A DNA stretch of 64,000 bases. Origin: Streptomyces sp. NBC_00459 (GTDB lineage: Bacteria > Actinomycetota > Actinomycetes > Streptomycetales > Streptomycetaceae). How positions within the stretch are numbered: the stretch's first letter is position 1; every line of letters starts with the position of its first letter. The notes below the pieces were generated by a model. That model was given only the letters and a program-made list of their open reading frames with translations, ran no database searches and had not been told where the DNA came from. Of this stretch, positions 34,402 through 42,450 are shown piece by piece. The position numbers and the translations under genes were made by a program. The stretch spans positions 2,790,001 to 2,854,000 of the forward strand of contig NZ_CP107903.1 in NCBI RefSeq assembly GCF_036013955.1, in the 5' to 3' direction.

Positions 34402-35660
34402 ACCCCTCCGGCTTCCCCGGTGAGCCGTACTCCGTCCTCGTGTTCGGGACACCGATCGCGTTCCTGGCCGCCGCCCTGGTGTTCAAGCTGCCCAGCATCG
34501 TCAGGCTGTGGCGGGACCCGCTGCGGCGCGCGGTCGGCGGGCTGCTGCTGCTCGCCTGCGGCATCTTCGTCCTCGCGGCGCCGCCGGCCGTCGGCTGGAC
34601 CAACCGGGTCACCGGCGTGCCCAACATCGCCGCGCCCCTGGTGTACAGCTTCCTCGTCGCGTTCTGCGGGGCGAGTCTGCTGCTGATGATCGCGTGGCGC
34701 GGCGGTCTCACCGGCCACTCGCCGGGTTCGGCCAGGGCGCGGCGCGCGATGCGCTGGGTCGCCGCCGGGCACACGGGGGTGGTCGTCGCGCTGTGGGCGT
34801 TGTTCGTGCTCGCGGACGTACCCGTGGAGCGGCGGCGGGACCTGGACACGTACTACGCCCGTACGCCCTTCATGCGCGAGCTGATCGTGCTCTACCTGCT
34901 CGCGCACACCACCTCCTGTGTCCTGACGTACCGGCTGATCCGGGACTGGATCCACACCGTCGCACTCGACGTGTGGCTGCGCCGGGGTCTGCGGGCGCTG
35001 GCCGTCGGCTACGCCGCCAACCTGGTGTTCGACGCGGCGAAGGGCACGGCGGTCGTCGCCCGCTGGACGGGCGGCGACCTGGATCCGCTCTCCACGGAAC
35101 TGGCCCCCCTCGCCGCCGGTGTCGCCGCCGTCCTGATCGCGACGGGGTTCGTGCTGCCGCACGCCGGCCAGTATCTGCGCGACCGCTGGCGGATCCGCCG
35201 CGCCCACCTCCGGCTCGCCCCGCTGTACGACCTGCTGCGCACCGCCACCGGCAGGGGCGTCCCCTTCTCGCTGCGGGCCACCCCGGAGCTGCGGCTGACC
35301 CGCCGCGAGACGTTCATCCGCGACACCCTGCTGCAACTCTCCCGCCACTTCGACGAGGAGCTGCGGCGGCGGGCCTACGAGGCCGCCGTGGAGCTGGGAC
35401 ACGGCACGGGCCGGGCGGGGGCGCTGGCGGCGGCGGTGACGATCCGGGACGCGATCGAGGCGCGTGCCCGGTCCCGTACCCCTTCCCGTGCCCCTTCCCG
35501 GACCCCTGCTCCCCAAGTCACCGGCCACGACGCGGACTTGCTCACGGACCTGCTCCGGGGCATCGAAGCCGTGTCCGAGGTCCTGAGCCACCCCGATGAG
35601 ATCGAGGCGGTGCGCGCCCTTGCGACCGCCACAGTAGAGAGCCTGCACGTATATGAGTGA
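34398..35660 (+). CDS. MAB_1171c-type putative transporter/membrane protein
   Basis: 420 residues. About seven hydrophobic segments lie in the first 250 residues (SVLVFGTPIAFLAAALVF, AVGGLLLLACGIFVLAA, APLVYSFLVAFCGASLLLMI and more). A soluble C-terminal region of about 170 residues follows, with RDRWRIRRAHLRLAPLYDLL and TRRETFIRDTLLQLSRHFDEE. This membrane-plus-helical-tail pattern fits the MAB_1171c family, which is repeatedly found beside XRE/HExxH genes. Transport has not been shown to my knowledge. It overlaps its neighbours by 4 bp upstream and 8 bp downstream, so all four genes are translationally linked. Confidence 0.72.
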   Translation: MNPSGFPGEPYSVLVFGTPIAFLAAALVFKLPSIVRLWRDPLRRAVGGLLLLACGIFVLAAPPAVGWTNRVTGVPNIAAPLVYSFLVAFCGASLLLMIAWRGGLTGHSPGSARARRAMRWVAAGHTGVVVALWALFVLADVPVERRRDLDTYYARTPFMRELIVLYLLAHTTSCVLTYRLIRDWIHTVALDVWLRRGLRALAVGYAANLVFDAAKGTAVVARWTGGDLDPLSTELAPLAAGVAAVLIATGFVLPHAGQYLRDRWRIRRAHLRLAPLYDLLRTATGRGVPFSLRATPELRLTRRETFIRDTLLQLSRHFDEELRRRAYEAAVELGHGTGRAGALAAAVTIRDAIEARARSRTPSRAPSRTPAPQVTGHDADLLTDLLRGIEAVSEVLSHPDEIEAVRALATATVESLHVYE

Positions 35661-37050
35661 TCAGTCGTCTCCCGTCAGATCAGCCGTGGTCCTCGGCGGG
35701 TCGCTCGCCGGGCTGCTCGCGGCCCGCGCCCTGGTCGAGTTCGCCGACCGCGTGACCGTCGTGGAGCGTGACGTCCTGCCGGACGGACCCGAGCCGCGCA
35801 GAAACCTGCCGCAGGCCCGACACGTGCACATGCTGTGGTCCGGCGGGGCCCGGGCCGTGGAGGAACTGGTTCCGGGCGTGGGCGAGTCGCTGCTCGACGC
35901 CGGTGCGCACCGGCTGGCGGTCACGACGGACATGGTCGCGCTGGCGCCGCAGGGCTGGTTCCGGCGGTGGGACGAGTCGCACCACGTGTTCCTGTGCGGC
36001 AGGGACCTGCTGGACGCGACGGTCCGGGCCCAGGTCCTGGACGACGACCGGATCAAACTGGTCGAGCACGCCGAGGTGTTGGGCCTGGAGGGCACGGACG
36101 AGGCCGTCACCGGGGTGCGGTTGCGCGGCGCCGACGGCAGCCGGCGCACCCTCCACGCGGACCTGGTCGTGGACGCCACCGGCCGCGCCTCGCGCACCCC
36201 GCACTGGCTGCGCGAGCTGGGGCTGCCCGAACCGCCCCGCCGCGTCGTCGACTCCGGGCTCGCGTACGCCAGCCGGATGTACCGGGCGCCCGAACCGGCC
36301 CGGCACGGCTTCCCGGTGGTCAACGTGCAGGCCGACCCGAGGGCGGGCGGACCGGGCCGGGCGGGTGTCCTCCTGCCGATCGAGGACGGCTGCTGGCTGG
36401 TCTCCCTCTCCGGCACCCGGGGCAGCGAACCCCCAACGGACGGCGCGGAGTTCACACGTTTCGCCCGCGAGGAGCTGCGTCACCCGGTGATCGCGGACCT
36501 GCTCGCGGGAGCGGAGGCGCTGACGGACATCTCCGTCACCCGTACGACGTCGAACCGCCGGCACTACTACGAGCGGATGCCCGCCTGGCCGGAGAACTTC
36601 ACGGTGCTCGGCGACGCGCTGGCCGCGTACAACCCGATCTACGGCCACGGGATGTCGGTGGCGGCCCAGAGTGCCGTGGCGCTGCGGGATGTGATCCGCC
36701 GTCAGGGCTGGAACACGCCCGGTCTGTCCCGCCGTGTCCAGAAGGCGGTGGCCCGACCGGTCGCGGCGGCCTGGGACCTGGCGACGAGCCAGGACATCTT
36801 CTACCCCGGCGCCACGGAGCAGGGCCCCACGCTCCGGGACCGCATGCTGGCGGCCTACGTGGGCCGTCTCATGCGTACGGCGACGGGCAACGGCCGTGTC
36901 GCGCGCCGGGTGACGGACGTGACGTCCCTGGAACGCGGCGCGGAGGTGCTGTTGGCGCCAAGTGTCCTGCTGGCGGCGGCGATCGGCCCCCTGAAACCGC
37001 CACTGAGCGGACCGCCCCTGCGGCCGGAGGAGTGGAAGGCGGCGGAGTGA
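35653..37050 (+). CDS. FAD-dependent monooxygenase/oxidoreductase
   Basis: 465 residues. An FAD-binding Rossmann motif is at the start (VVLGGSLAGLLAARALVEF, followed by TVVERD). The active-site/FAD segment GDALAAYNPIYGHGMSVAAQ lies near 317-336. The order matches PHBH-like hydroxylases related to halogenase/geranylgeranyl-reductase proteins. There is no halogenase WxWxIP motif. It is the last gene of the XRE-HExxH-MAB_1171c operon, overlapping by 8 bp, and a strong terminator follows. The substrate is unknown; a link with a membrane protein suggests a lipid or quinone-like compound, but that is a guess. Confidence 0.82.
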   Translation: MSDQSSPVRSAVVLGGSLAGLLAARALVEFADRVTVVERDVLPDGPEPRRNLPQARHVHMLWSGGARAVEELVPGVGESLLDAGAHRLAVTTDMVALAPQGWFRRWDESHHVFLCGRDLLDATVRAQVLDDDRIKLVEHAEVLGLEGTDEAVTGVRLRGADGSRRTLHADLVVDATGRASRTPHWLRELGLPEPPRRVVDSGLAYASRMYRAPEPARHGFPVVNVQADPRAGGPGRAGVLLPIEDGCWLVSLSGTRGSEPPTDGAEFTRFAREELRHPVIADLLAGAEALTDISVTRTTSNRRHYYERMPAWPENFTVLGDALAAYNPIYGHGMSVAAQSAVALRDVIRRQGWNTPGLSRRVQKAVARPVAAAWDLATSQDIFYPGATEQGPTLRDRMLAAYVGRLMRTATGNGRVARRVTDVTSLERGAEVLLAPSVLLAAAIGPLKPPLSGPPLRPEEWKAAE

Positions 37051-37090
37051 GAGTGGCGGAGTGCCGGTGACGAGAGCCCTGAGGTGAACG

Positions 37091-37136
37091 CGGCCGGGCA
37101 GGCAACGGAACGGAACTCCCGTTGCCTGCCCGGCCG
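37091..37136. terminator. Terminator hairpin with an 18-bp stem
   Basis: CGGCCGGGCAGGCAACGG (37091-37108) pairs with 37119-37136 around a 10-nt loop, between the convergent FAD oxidoreductase and lactonase genes. Confidence 0.8.
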
Positions 37137-37177
37137 TTGACGCAGTTGTCGTACGTCGCCGTACGTTCGCCGTGCTG

Positions 37178-38056
37178 TCAGCCCGTGAACGCCGGCTGGG
37201 CGATCCCCTTGCCCGCTCCCGGTACGACCAGGAGCGAGCCCGACATCGGGTGGGGGGCGGACAGACCGACGCGGGCCGTGGTGATGTACAGGTCCGTGAG
37301 GTCCGGGCCGCCGAAGGCGCAGGCCGTGGGGCGGACCGTGGGGAGGACGACCGTGCGGTCCAGGGTGCCGTCGGGGGTGTAGCGGCGAACCGCTCCGCCG
37401 TCCCACAGGGCGACCCATACGCATCCGTCCGCGTCGACCGTCAGGCCGTCGGGGAAGCCCGCGCCCTCCTCGATCAGCGCCAACTGGCGGCGGTTGGTGA
37501 CACTTTGACCGTCGGACGACACATCGAAGACGTCGATGCGGCGGGTCGGGGAGTCGATGTAGTACATCAGGCTGCCGTCCGGGCTCCAGCCCGTGCCGTT
37601 GCTCACCGCCACGTCGTCCAGGACGGTCGTGACCGCGCCGTCGCCCGTCAGCCGGGACAGGGTGCCGCCGCCGGGTGCCTCGTCGTAGCGCATCGTGCCG
37701 GCCCACAGGGAGCCGTCGGGGGCCACCGCCGCGTCGTTCGCCCGGCGGCCGGGGGTGGGGTCGTGATGCAGCCAGCGGAAGCCGGTGGCCGGGTCGGCGC
37801 CCTCGGCGTCAACCAGAGCGACTCCGTCACGCAGGTTCAGGACCAGGCCGCCGCCCGTGCGCGGCTTGGCGGCACCCACGTGCTGTTCGGTCGCCATGAC
37901 CGTGCGACGGCCGGTCGACGGGTCGTAGGTGTTGACCCGGGAGCCGAGGATGTCGATCCAGATCAGTCGGGACTTCGCCGCGTCCCAGGTCGGACCCTCA
38001 CCGAGGGTCGCCTGTGCCCGGACCGCCACTTCGAGGGCGGGCTCGTACGTCGTCAT
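37178..38056 (-). CDS. SMP-30/gluconolactonase/LRE family sugar lactonase
   Basis: 292 residues. A six-bladed propeller with family marks: TLGEGPTWDAAKSRLIWIDI with the metal Glu, RANDAAVAPDGSLWAGTM with the metal Asn and Asp, VSNGTGWSPDGSLMYYIDS, and FPDGLTVDADGCVWVALW. It opens a sugar-1,4/1,5-lactone to the aldonic acid. It is cytoplasmic. ATG 38056 overlaps the IclR stop (ATGA), so the regulator and lactonase are one operon. With the dehydrogenase and acid-sugar dehydratase of the first operon it could complete an oxidative sugar pathway, supported by a shared 12-mer in both upstream regions. Confidence 0.9.
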   Translation of the reverse strand: MTTYEPALEVAVRAQATLGEGPTWDAAKSRLIWIDILGSRVNTYDPSTGRRTVMATEQHVGAAKPRTGGGLVLNLRDGVALVDAEGADPATGFRWLHHDPTPGRRANDAAVAPDGSLWAGTMRYDEAPGGGTLSRLTGDGAVTTVLDDVAVSNGTGWSPDGSLMYYIDSPTRRIDVFDVSSDGQSVTNRRQLALIEEGAGFPDGLTVDADGCVWVALWDGGAVRRYTPDGTLDRTVVLPTVRPTACAFGGPDLTDLYITTARVGLSAPHPMSGSLLVVPGAGKGIAQPAFTG

Positions 38057-38826
38057 GCCACACTCCGGTAACCGAGGCGCTCGGAGAGTTCGGCGGCGCC
38101 CTTGGCGGCGAGCTGCTCCAGCTCCGAACGGTGGTCGTCGCTCCAGCGGATCATCGGAACGGAGATCGACAGCGCGGCGACCACCCGGCCCGTGCGGTCG
38201 TGCACCGGGGCCGCCACACAACTGACGTCCGGGTTCGACTCGCGGTTCTCCACGGCGACACCCCTGCGGCGGATCTCCGCGAGGGCCTCGCGCAGGGCAG
38301 CCGGGTCGGTGATGCTGTTCGGCGTCATCGCGGCCAGCGGGACGTTGTCGGGGACCCGTGCGGAGAGCTCGTGGTCGGGCAGCGAGGCCAGCAGCATCTT
38401 GCCCACGGAGGTGCAGTGGGCGGGCAGGCGGCGACCGGCCGCCGACACCATCCGTACCGCGTGGGTGGAGTCCATCTTCGCGATGTAGATGACGTCCGTG
38501 CCTTCGAGGATCGCCACGTGCACCGTCTCGCCGCACGTCTCGGCGACGGAACGGGCCACCTGCAGGCCCTCCGCGGCCAGGTCCAGCTGCTCGGCGTAAC
38601 GGCTGCCGAGCTGGTACGGGCGTACGCCCAGGCGGTAGCGTCCCGGCTGGCCGGGAACCTGCACGATGTACGAACGGGCGGCGAGCGTCGTCACCAGTTC
38701 GTGCACGGTGGTGCGCGGCAGCTGGAGTCGGCGCACTATGTCCGGGGCGGAGAGTGTGCCGTCTCCGTCCAGGAAGAGCTCAAGAATGTCGAGAGCCCGG
38801 GTCACGGCAGGTACGAGGCGTCCCAT
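38053..38826 (-). CDS. IclR-family transcriptional regulator
   Basis: 257 residues. An N-terminal winged helix (AVTRALDILELFLDG, then LSAPDIVRRLQLPRTTVHEL) precedes an IclR effector domain (about 80-250) with VHVAILEGTDVIYIAKMDS, LPAHCTSVGKMLLA, and the C-terminal CVAAPVHDRTGRVVAALSIS. It likely binds a sugar acid or lactone. ATG 38826 with GAGAGGGGG upstream is chosen; a longer reading to 38952 would cover its own operator. It is co-transcribed with the lactonase. GTTCGAGATTTC at 38882-38893 is a candidate self-binding site. Confidence 0.9.
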   Translation of the reverse strand: MGRLVPAVTRALDILELFLDGDGTLSAPDIVRRLQLPRTTVHELVTTLAARSYIVQVPGQPGRYRLGVRPYQLGSRYAEQLDLAAEGLQVARSVAETCGETVHVAILEGTDVIYIAKMDSTHAVRMVSAAGRRLPAHCTSVGKMLLASLPDHELSARVPDNVPLAAMTPNSITDPAALREALAEIRRRGVAVENRESNPDVSCVAAPVHDRTGRVVAALSISVPMIRWSDDHRSELEQLAAKGAAELSERLGYRSVA

Positions 38827-38881
38827 GACGGCCCCCTCTCTTGTGTTCAAGGTGTCGGTGGTCTCGACGCTTTTCGACGGC

Positions 38882-38893
38882 GTTCGAGATTTC
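38882..38893 (+). promoter_or_regulatory. Candidate IclR box upstream of iclR-lactonase
   Basis: GTTCGAGATTTC, followed by AACAG, lies 56 bp before the regulator start. The same 12-mer is found in the first operon's leader (minus strand, 313-324). A nearby TTCGAC at 38873-38878 may be a second half-site. Confidence 0.45.
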
Positions 38894-39014
38894 AACAGAC
38901 GATCGGCATGACGAACAGAGGACAGGCTAGCCACAAGGACTCGGGCGGGCAATGGGCGCGCGATGGCTTCGTTGCCGTCCGTGACTGTGCGCGCCTCCCG
39001 GCGGGTACGCGACG

Positions 39015-39590
39015 ATGGTCCGCATGCTGTTCACGGTTATCGACTTCCAGCTGGTGCTGCTGCGCCGCATGGCCGACCACAACCCGGACCTGGTGGAGGA
39101 CGCCCGGCACGAGCTGGGTGTGTCGATCGCCGACATGCGCGAGGCCAACAAGCGCTGGCAGGCGATGCTCCGCTCCCCGCGCGCCCGCGCCGCCGCCTCC
39201 CGGTACCGCTCCGTCCTCGGTACCCCCGAGTCGGTGACACCCCTCAGGATCGGCGACCTGGAGTGCGAGGCCTGGCTGTGGCCGGTCCCCCTCTGGCCCG
39301 ACCTGCGCTTCGAGGTGCTCGTGGCCCCGAACGGCGTGGCCTGGAACGAGTGGCTGGTACGGGCTCCCGGCGCCCCCGCGCCCGACCTCCGCACGCCGGA
39401 CGACCTGCGCCCCTGGTCCTGCACGGTCGACGAGGTCGCCCACGCCTTCGCCCCCGCACGCCCCCTGGAGGGCACGGCCCCGACCCGCTGGGGCCTGGCG
39501 TTCACAGCACCGGACGGGACGGGGGTACGGCAGGAATGCGTGGCGGAGTTCACGTGGGGGTTGCTGCAGCGGGTGGCGGTCAAGGACTGA
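39015..39590 (+). CDS. Hypothetical protein
   Basis: 191 residues, soluble, no signal peptide. The N-terminus is helical (FQLVLLRRMADHNPDLVEDA); the middle is Trp-rich (ECEAWLWPVPLWPDLRFEVL, EWLVRAPG); a beta-rich end follows. I do not recognise the family. Codon usage is typical of the genome. ATG 39015 and ATG 39024 are both possible. It stands between the divergent IclR gene and the convergent ATP-grasp gene, so context gives no clue. Confidence 0.7.
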   Translation: MVRMLFTVIDFQLVLLRRMADHNPDLVEDARHELGVSIADMREANKRWQAMLRSPRARAAASRYRSVLGTPESVTPLRIGDLECEAWLWPVPLWPDLRFEVLVAPNGVAWNEWLVRAPGAPAPDLRTPDDLRPWSCTVDEVAHAFAPARPLEGTAPTRWGLAFTAPDGTGVRQECVAEFTWGLLQRVAVKD

Positions 39591-39641
39591 CGGGCCTGAC
39601 AGGCCCGGCAGCCACGGCGGGCACGACGCGAGCGGCAGTCC

Positions 39642-40517
39642 CTAGCGACCGACGGCGGCCCGAAGGATGGCCTGCACGACCACCGGCACCGAGTCCGGAT
39701 GCAGGCCGAGGAACAGGTTCGGCTCGATCAACTCCAGTTCCATGACCAGGGGTTCACCGTCGTCACCGAGGACAAGGTCCACACGGGCGTACAGGAGACC
39801 GGAGTTGTCGGGCACGACGGCCAACGCCCTTTCGGCAAGGGCGAGTTCGGCTGACGTCGGAGACCAGACCTCAAGGTCGGGATGGGCGACCTTCTCGTCG
39901 TCGTACGCCGTGCCCGGAGACAGCACGGCCCCCTTGCGACTGGCGTGCAGAAGACGCCCGCCGAAGAACTGCAGGGCACGTTCCCCGGTGACGTCGATGC
40001 TCCTGATGTACGGCTGCACCATCGCGGTGAACCCCTCCGCGTGCATGCGCGCGAGATGCCGTACGGCCGCCTCCCGGTCCTCGGGCGTGTAGCGGGCTGC
40101 GTAACGGGCGCCGGCGCCGGAGGTGGGCTTGACGACGTACTCGCGGTCGTCGGGGAGCTCGGGGGCGTCACCGGGGGCCAGATAGCGGGTGGGGACCGTG
40201 GGGACACCGGCCGCGGCCAGCTCACCGAGGTATCGCTTGTCCATGTTCCAGCGCAGGACACCGACCGGATTCGCGACCCGCGTGACCTTCCCGCACCGCT
40301 CCAGCCAGCCCGCGAACTCCTCCGCGCGCCAGGTGTAGTCCCAGGTGGACCGGACCACGGCGAGATCGAAGGAGGTCCAGTCGACCTCGGGGTCGTCCCA
40401 GTGGACGGCGGTCGCGTCGGCCCCGGTTGCCACCAACTCGCTCACCAGGAGCGGGAAATCGCGGTCCTTGCTGGGCTCCGGCCGGGGGTCGTAGGTGACG
40501 ATCGCGATGCGGACCAC
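39642..40517 (-). CDS. ATP-grasp ligase-like protein
   Basis: 291 residues. An ATP-grasp fold similar to RimK/glutathione-synthetase-like proteins: N-terminal IAIVTYDPRPEPSKDRD, then VVRSTWDYTW, the nucleotide-binding EYVVKPTSGAGARYAARY (Lys plus small loop, about 125-142), VQPYIRSIDVTGERALQFF, and the metal-binding MELELIEPNLFLGLHP near the end. It would join a carboxylate (via acyl-phosphate) to an amine or thiol. No biosynthetic partners are adjacent. It is divergent from the MerR-PP2C gene with about 160 bp between, sharing an upstream region with that regulator's dyads. Confidence 0.85.
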   Translation of the reverse strand: MVRIAIVTYDPRPEPSKDRDFPLLVSELVATGADATAVHWDDPEVDWTSFDLAVVRSTWDYTWRAEEFAGWLERCGKVTRVANPVGVLRWNMDKRYLGELAAAGVPTVPTRYLAPGDAPELPDDREYVVKPTSGAGARYAARYTPEDREAAVRHLARMHAEGFTAMVQPYIRSIDVTGERALQFFGGRLLHASRKGAVLSPGTAYDDEKVAHPDLEVWSPTSAELALAERALAVVPDNSGLLYARVDLVLGDDGEPLVMELELIEPNLFLGLHPDSVPVVVQAILRAAVGR

Positions 40518-40571
40518 GGGGACTCCCTCGGTAAGGCGTGTACTACTGGTTCACCACTGTTGGTGATACCG

Positions 40572-40621
40572 GGTGAAGGTTAACAAGCCCTTGACCTTCA
40601 CCTTCGGTGAAGCCGCAGCAT
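40572..40621 (+). promoter_or_regulatory. MerR-type promoter with a dyad in a 19-bp spacer
   Basis: TTGACC (40591-40596) and CAGCAT (40616-40621) are separated by 19 bp, the long spacer used by MerR-activated promoters. The dyad CTTCACC-TTC-GGTGAAG (40596-40612) lies inside the spacer. A second perfect repeat, GGTGAAGGT (40572-40580) with ACCTTCACC (40594-40602), overlaps the -35. It precedes the MerR-PP2C gene. Confidence 0.65.
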
Positions 40622-40676
40622 CGGTGGCGGAACGAGGAACCCGGCGGGAATCCGGGATCAGGAAACGGGGTGCTCC

Positions 40677-41816
40677 ATGACGAAGCCGGAGATGCTGACC
40701 ATCGGGGCGTTCGCCAGGGCGTGCCGTCTGTCGCCGAAGGCGCTTCGGCTCTACGACGAACTGGACCTGCTCCGCCCCGCCCGCGTCGACCCCGACACCG
40801 GATACCGCTACTACGCGGTCGAGCAGCTGGAGCAGGCCCGGCTGGTGGCCTGGCTGCGCCGGCTGGGGATGCCGTTGGCCCATGTCCGCCAGGTCAGGGC
40901 CCTGGAACCGTCGGCCGCCGCCCGGGAGATCCGTGCCTTCTGGGCGCGGGTCGAGGCGGAGACCGCGGTCCGGCGGGATCTCGCCACGTTCCTCGTCGAT
41001 CACCTCTCGACACCGCCGAGGAAGGACACCCACCCCATGGCAAGCACCGATCTCCTCGAACTCCGTTACGCCGCCCGCACCGACGTCGGTCTGGTCCGCG
41101 CGGCCAACCAGGACACGGCGTACGCCGGTTCACGCGTCCTGGCCGTAGCCGACGGCTTCGGCCCCGGAGGCGCCCCGGCCAGTGCCGCCGCCGTCGAGGC
41201 CCTGAAGTTCCTGGACGCCGAACCGATCACCGCGGGCAGCGTCCTGAACCTGCTGGAGGACGCGGTCCAGGGCGCCACCCAGGCGGTCCAGGACATCGCC
41301 GAGGCCGCGCACGAGAAGACAGGGGACGAGAGGACGGACGACGTCGGCACCACCCTCACCGCGATGGTGTGGACCGGCTCGCGCCTCGCCCTCGTACACA
41401 TCGGGGACAGCCGCGCCTACCTCCTGCGCGACGGCGCACTATTTCTGATCACCCACGACCACACGCTGGTCCAGTCGATGATCGACGAGGGCCGCCTGAC
41501 CCCCGAGGAGGCCACGACCCACCCCCAACGCACCCTGCTTCTCAAGGCGTTGACAGGCGCCCCGTCCTCCTCCCCCGACCTCCGCCTGCACGACGCCGAG
41601 CCCGGAGACCGCTACCTCCTCTGCTCCGACGGCCTGACCAGGGCCGTACCGGAGCACACCATCCAGGACCTCCTCACCACCACCCCCGACCCGGACGCGA
41701 CCGCGGTCGCCCTCATCGAGACGGCGAACGCCAACGGGGGCCCTGACAACGTGAGTTGCGTGGTGGCGGATGTGGTCCGCGCGGACGGCGGCCGGATGCG
41801 GGTGCGGATGCAGTAA
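40677..41816 (+). CDS. MerR DNA-binding domain fused to a PP2C-type Ser/Thr phosphatase
   Basis: 379 residues. Residues about 6-75 are a MerR winged helix: LTIGAFARACRLSPKALRLY, DPDTGYRYY, LARLVAWLRRLGMPL-like helix and the start of a dimerisation helix. After a short linker (STPPRKDTHP), residues about 128-370 form a PP2C phosphatase: RAANQDTAYAGSRVLAVADG (metal Asp of motif 2), GTTLTAMVWTG, VHIGDSRAYLLRDG, TLVQSMIDEG, LLCSDGLTRAVPEH and NGGPDNVSCVVADV (final metal Asp). The usual VADGMGG is VADGFGPGG here. It starts at ATG 40677 behind a MerR-like promoter. The fusion implies that DNA binding and dephosphorylation are coupled in one protein. Confidence 0.88.
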   Translation: MTKPEMLTIGAFARACRLSPKALRLYDELDLLRPARVDPDTGYRYYAVEQLEQARLVAWLRRLGMPLAHVRQVRALEPSAAAREIRAFWARVEAETAVRRDLATFLVDHLSTPPRKDTHPMASTDLLELRYAARTDVGLVRAANQDTAYAGSRVLAVADGFGPGGAPASAAAVEALKFLDAEPITAGSVLNLLEDAVQGATQAVQDIAEAAHEKTGDERTDDVGTTLTAMVWTGSRLALVHIGDSRAYLLRDGALFLITHDHTLVQSMIDEGRLTPEEATTHPQRTLLLKALTGAPSSSPDLRLHDAEPGDRYLLCSDGLTRAVPEHTIQDLLTTTPDPDATAVALIETANANGGPDNVSCVVADVVRADGGRMRVRMQ

Positions 41817-41939
41817 GACGAGGCGGGGCGACGACGGGCGGCAGGCAGGCAGGCGTACGGCACCATCGATGCCATGCCCCTCACCGGCACCGACGCCTGC
41901 ACCGCCGTCGCCCCGCCGCCCTTCCTCCACCGGTACGAC

Positions 41940-42170
41940 GCGCGGTCGCCGCTGCCCGCGGGCACGGCTTCCCGTACTCCTGCCGCCCCGAACAGGGCCG
42001 CCTGCCGCACGCCCTGACCTGCGGCGCGGATGCCCGTATCGGGGAGACCGGCACGGGGTGCGGGGTCGGGCCGGCGTGGCTCGCTTCGGGGGCGAGGGCG
42101 TGCGTGCGGATCGTGAGCGTGGAACGGGATCTCCAACTCGCCCGTCGTACAGCCGAGTTGTTCACCGAGC
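41940..42170 (+). pseudogene. Possible methyltransferase (PCMT-like) fragment
   Basis: In the frame passing 41940-42170 the translation contains a SAM-binding motif I, ARIGETGTGCGVGPAWLASG, followed by RIVSVERDLQLARRTAELFT. This is very like the core of protein-L-isoaspartate O-methyltransferases. No start, upstream domain or C-terminal half is present. It looks like a relic cut off at about 42170, where a minus-strand relic begins. Confidence 0.4.
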
Positions 42171-42450
42171 CCCGGCATCGAGGGGTCGTCGGTGGGTATG
42201 CCGAGGAGTTCGTGCAGTTCTCGGACCCGGAATGCCTGGTCGGGTGCTGGTTGAAGGCGTTCACGATGGCCCGGTAGGCGGTGGCCTGTTCGGGCGGATC
42301 GAGTTCGCCTCCGTCGCCGGTCGGCGCGAGTTCGGCGATGACCTTTCGGGCGGTGGCCAGGTCCGCGAGACGCGCTTCGGTCTCGGCGAGTGCGCCGGTC
42401 AAGTCCCGTATCCGGCTGCGGAGTTCATCGGCAGAGGCGACTCGACGCCG
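42163..42450 (-). pseudogene. Frameshifted fragment of an unknown helical/winged-helix protein
   Basis: Minus-strand translation from about 42450 gives DELRSRIRDLTGALAETEAR, then PPEQATAYRAIVNAFNQHPT in one frame. Near 42240 the sense frame changes, and FRVRELHELLGIPTDDPSM continues one frame over. The pattern (coiled coil then helix-turn-helix) resembles small Streptomyces proteins found near transposases, but I cannot name it. One frameshift and loss of both ends suggest decay. Confidence 0.35.
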
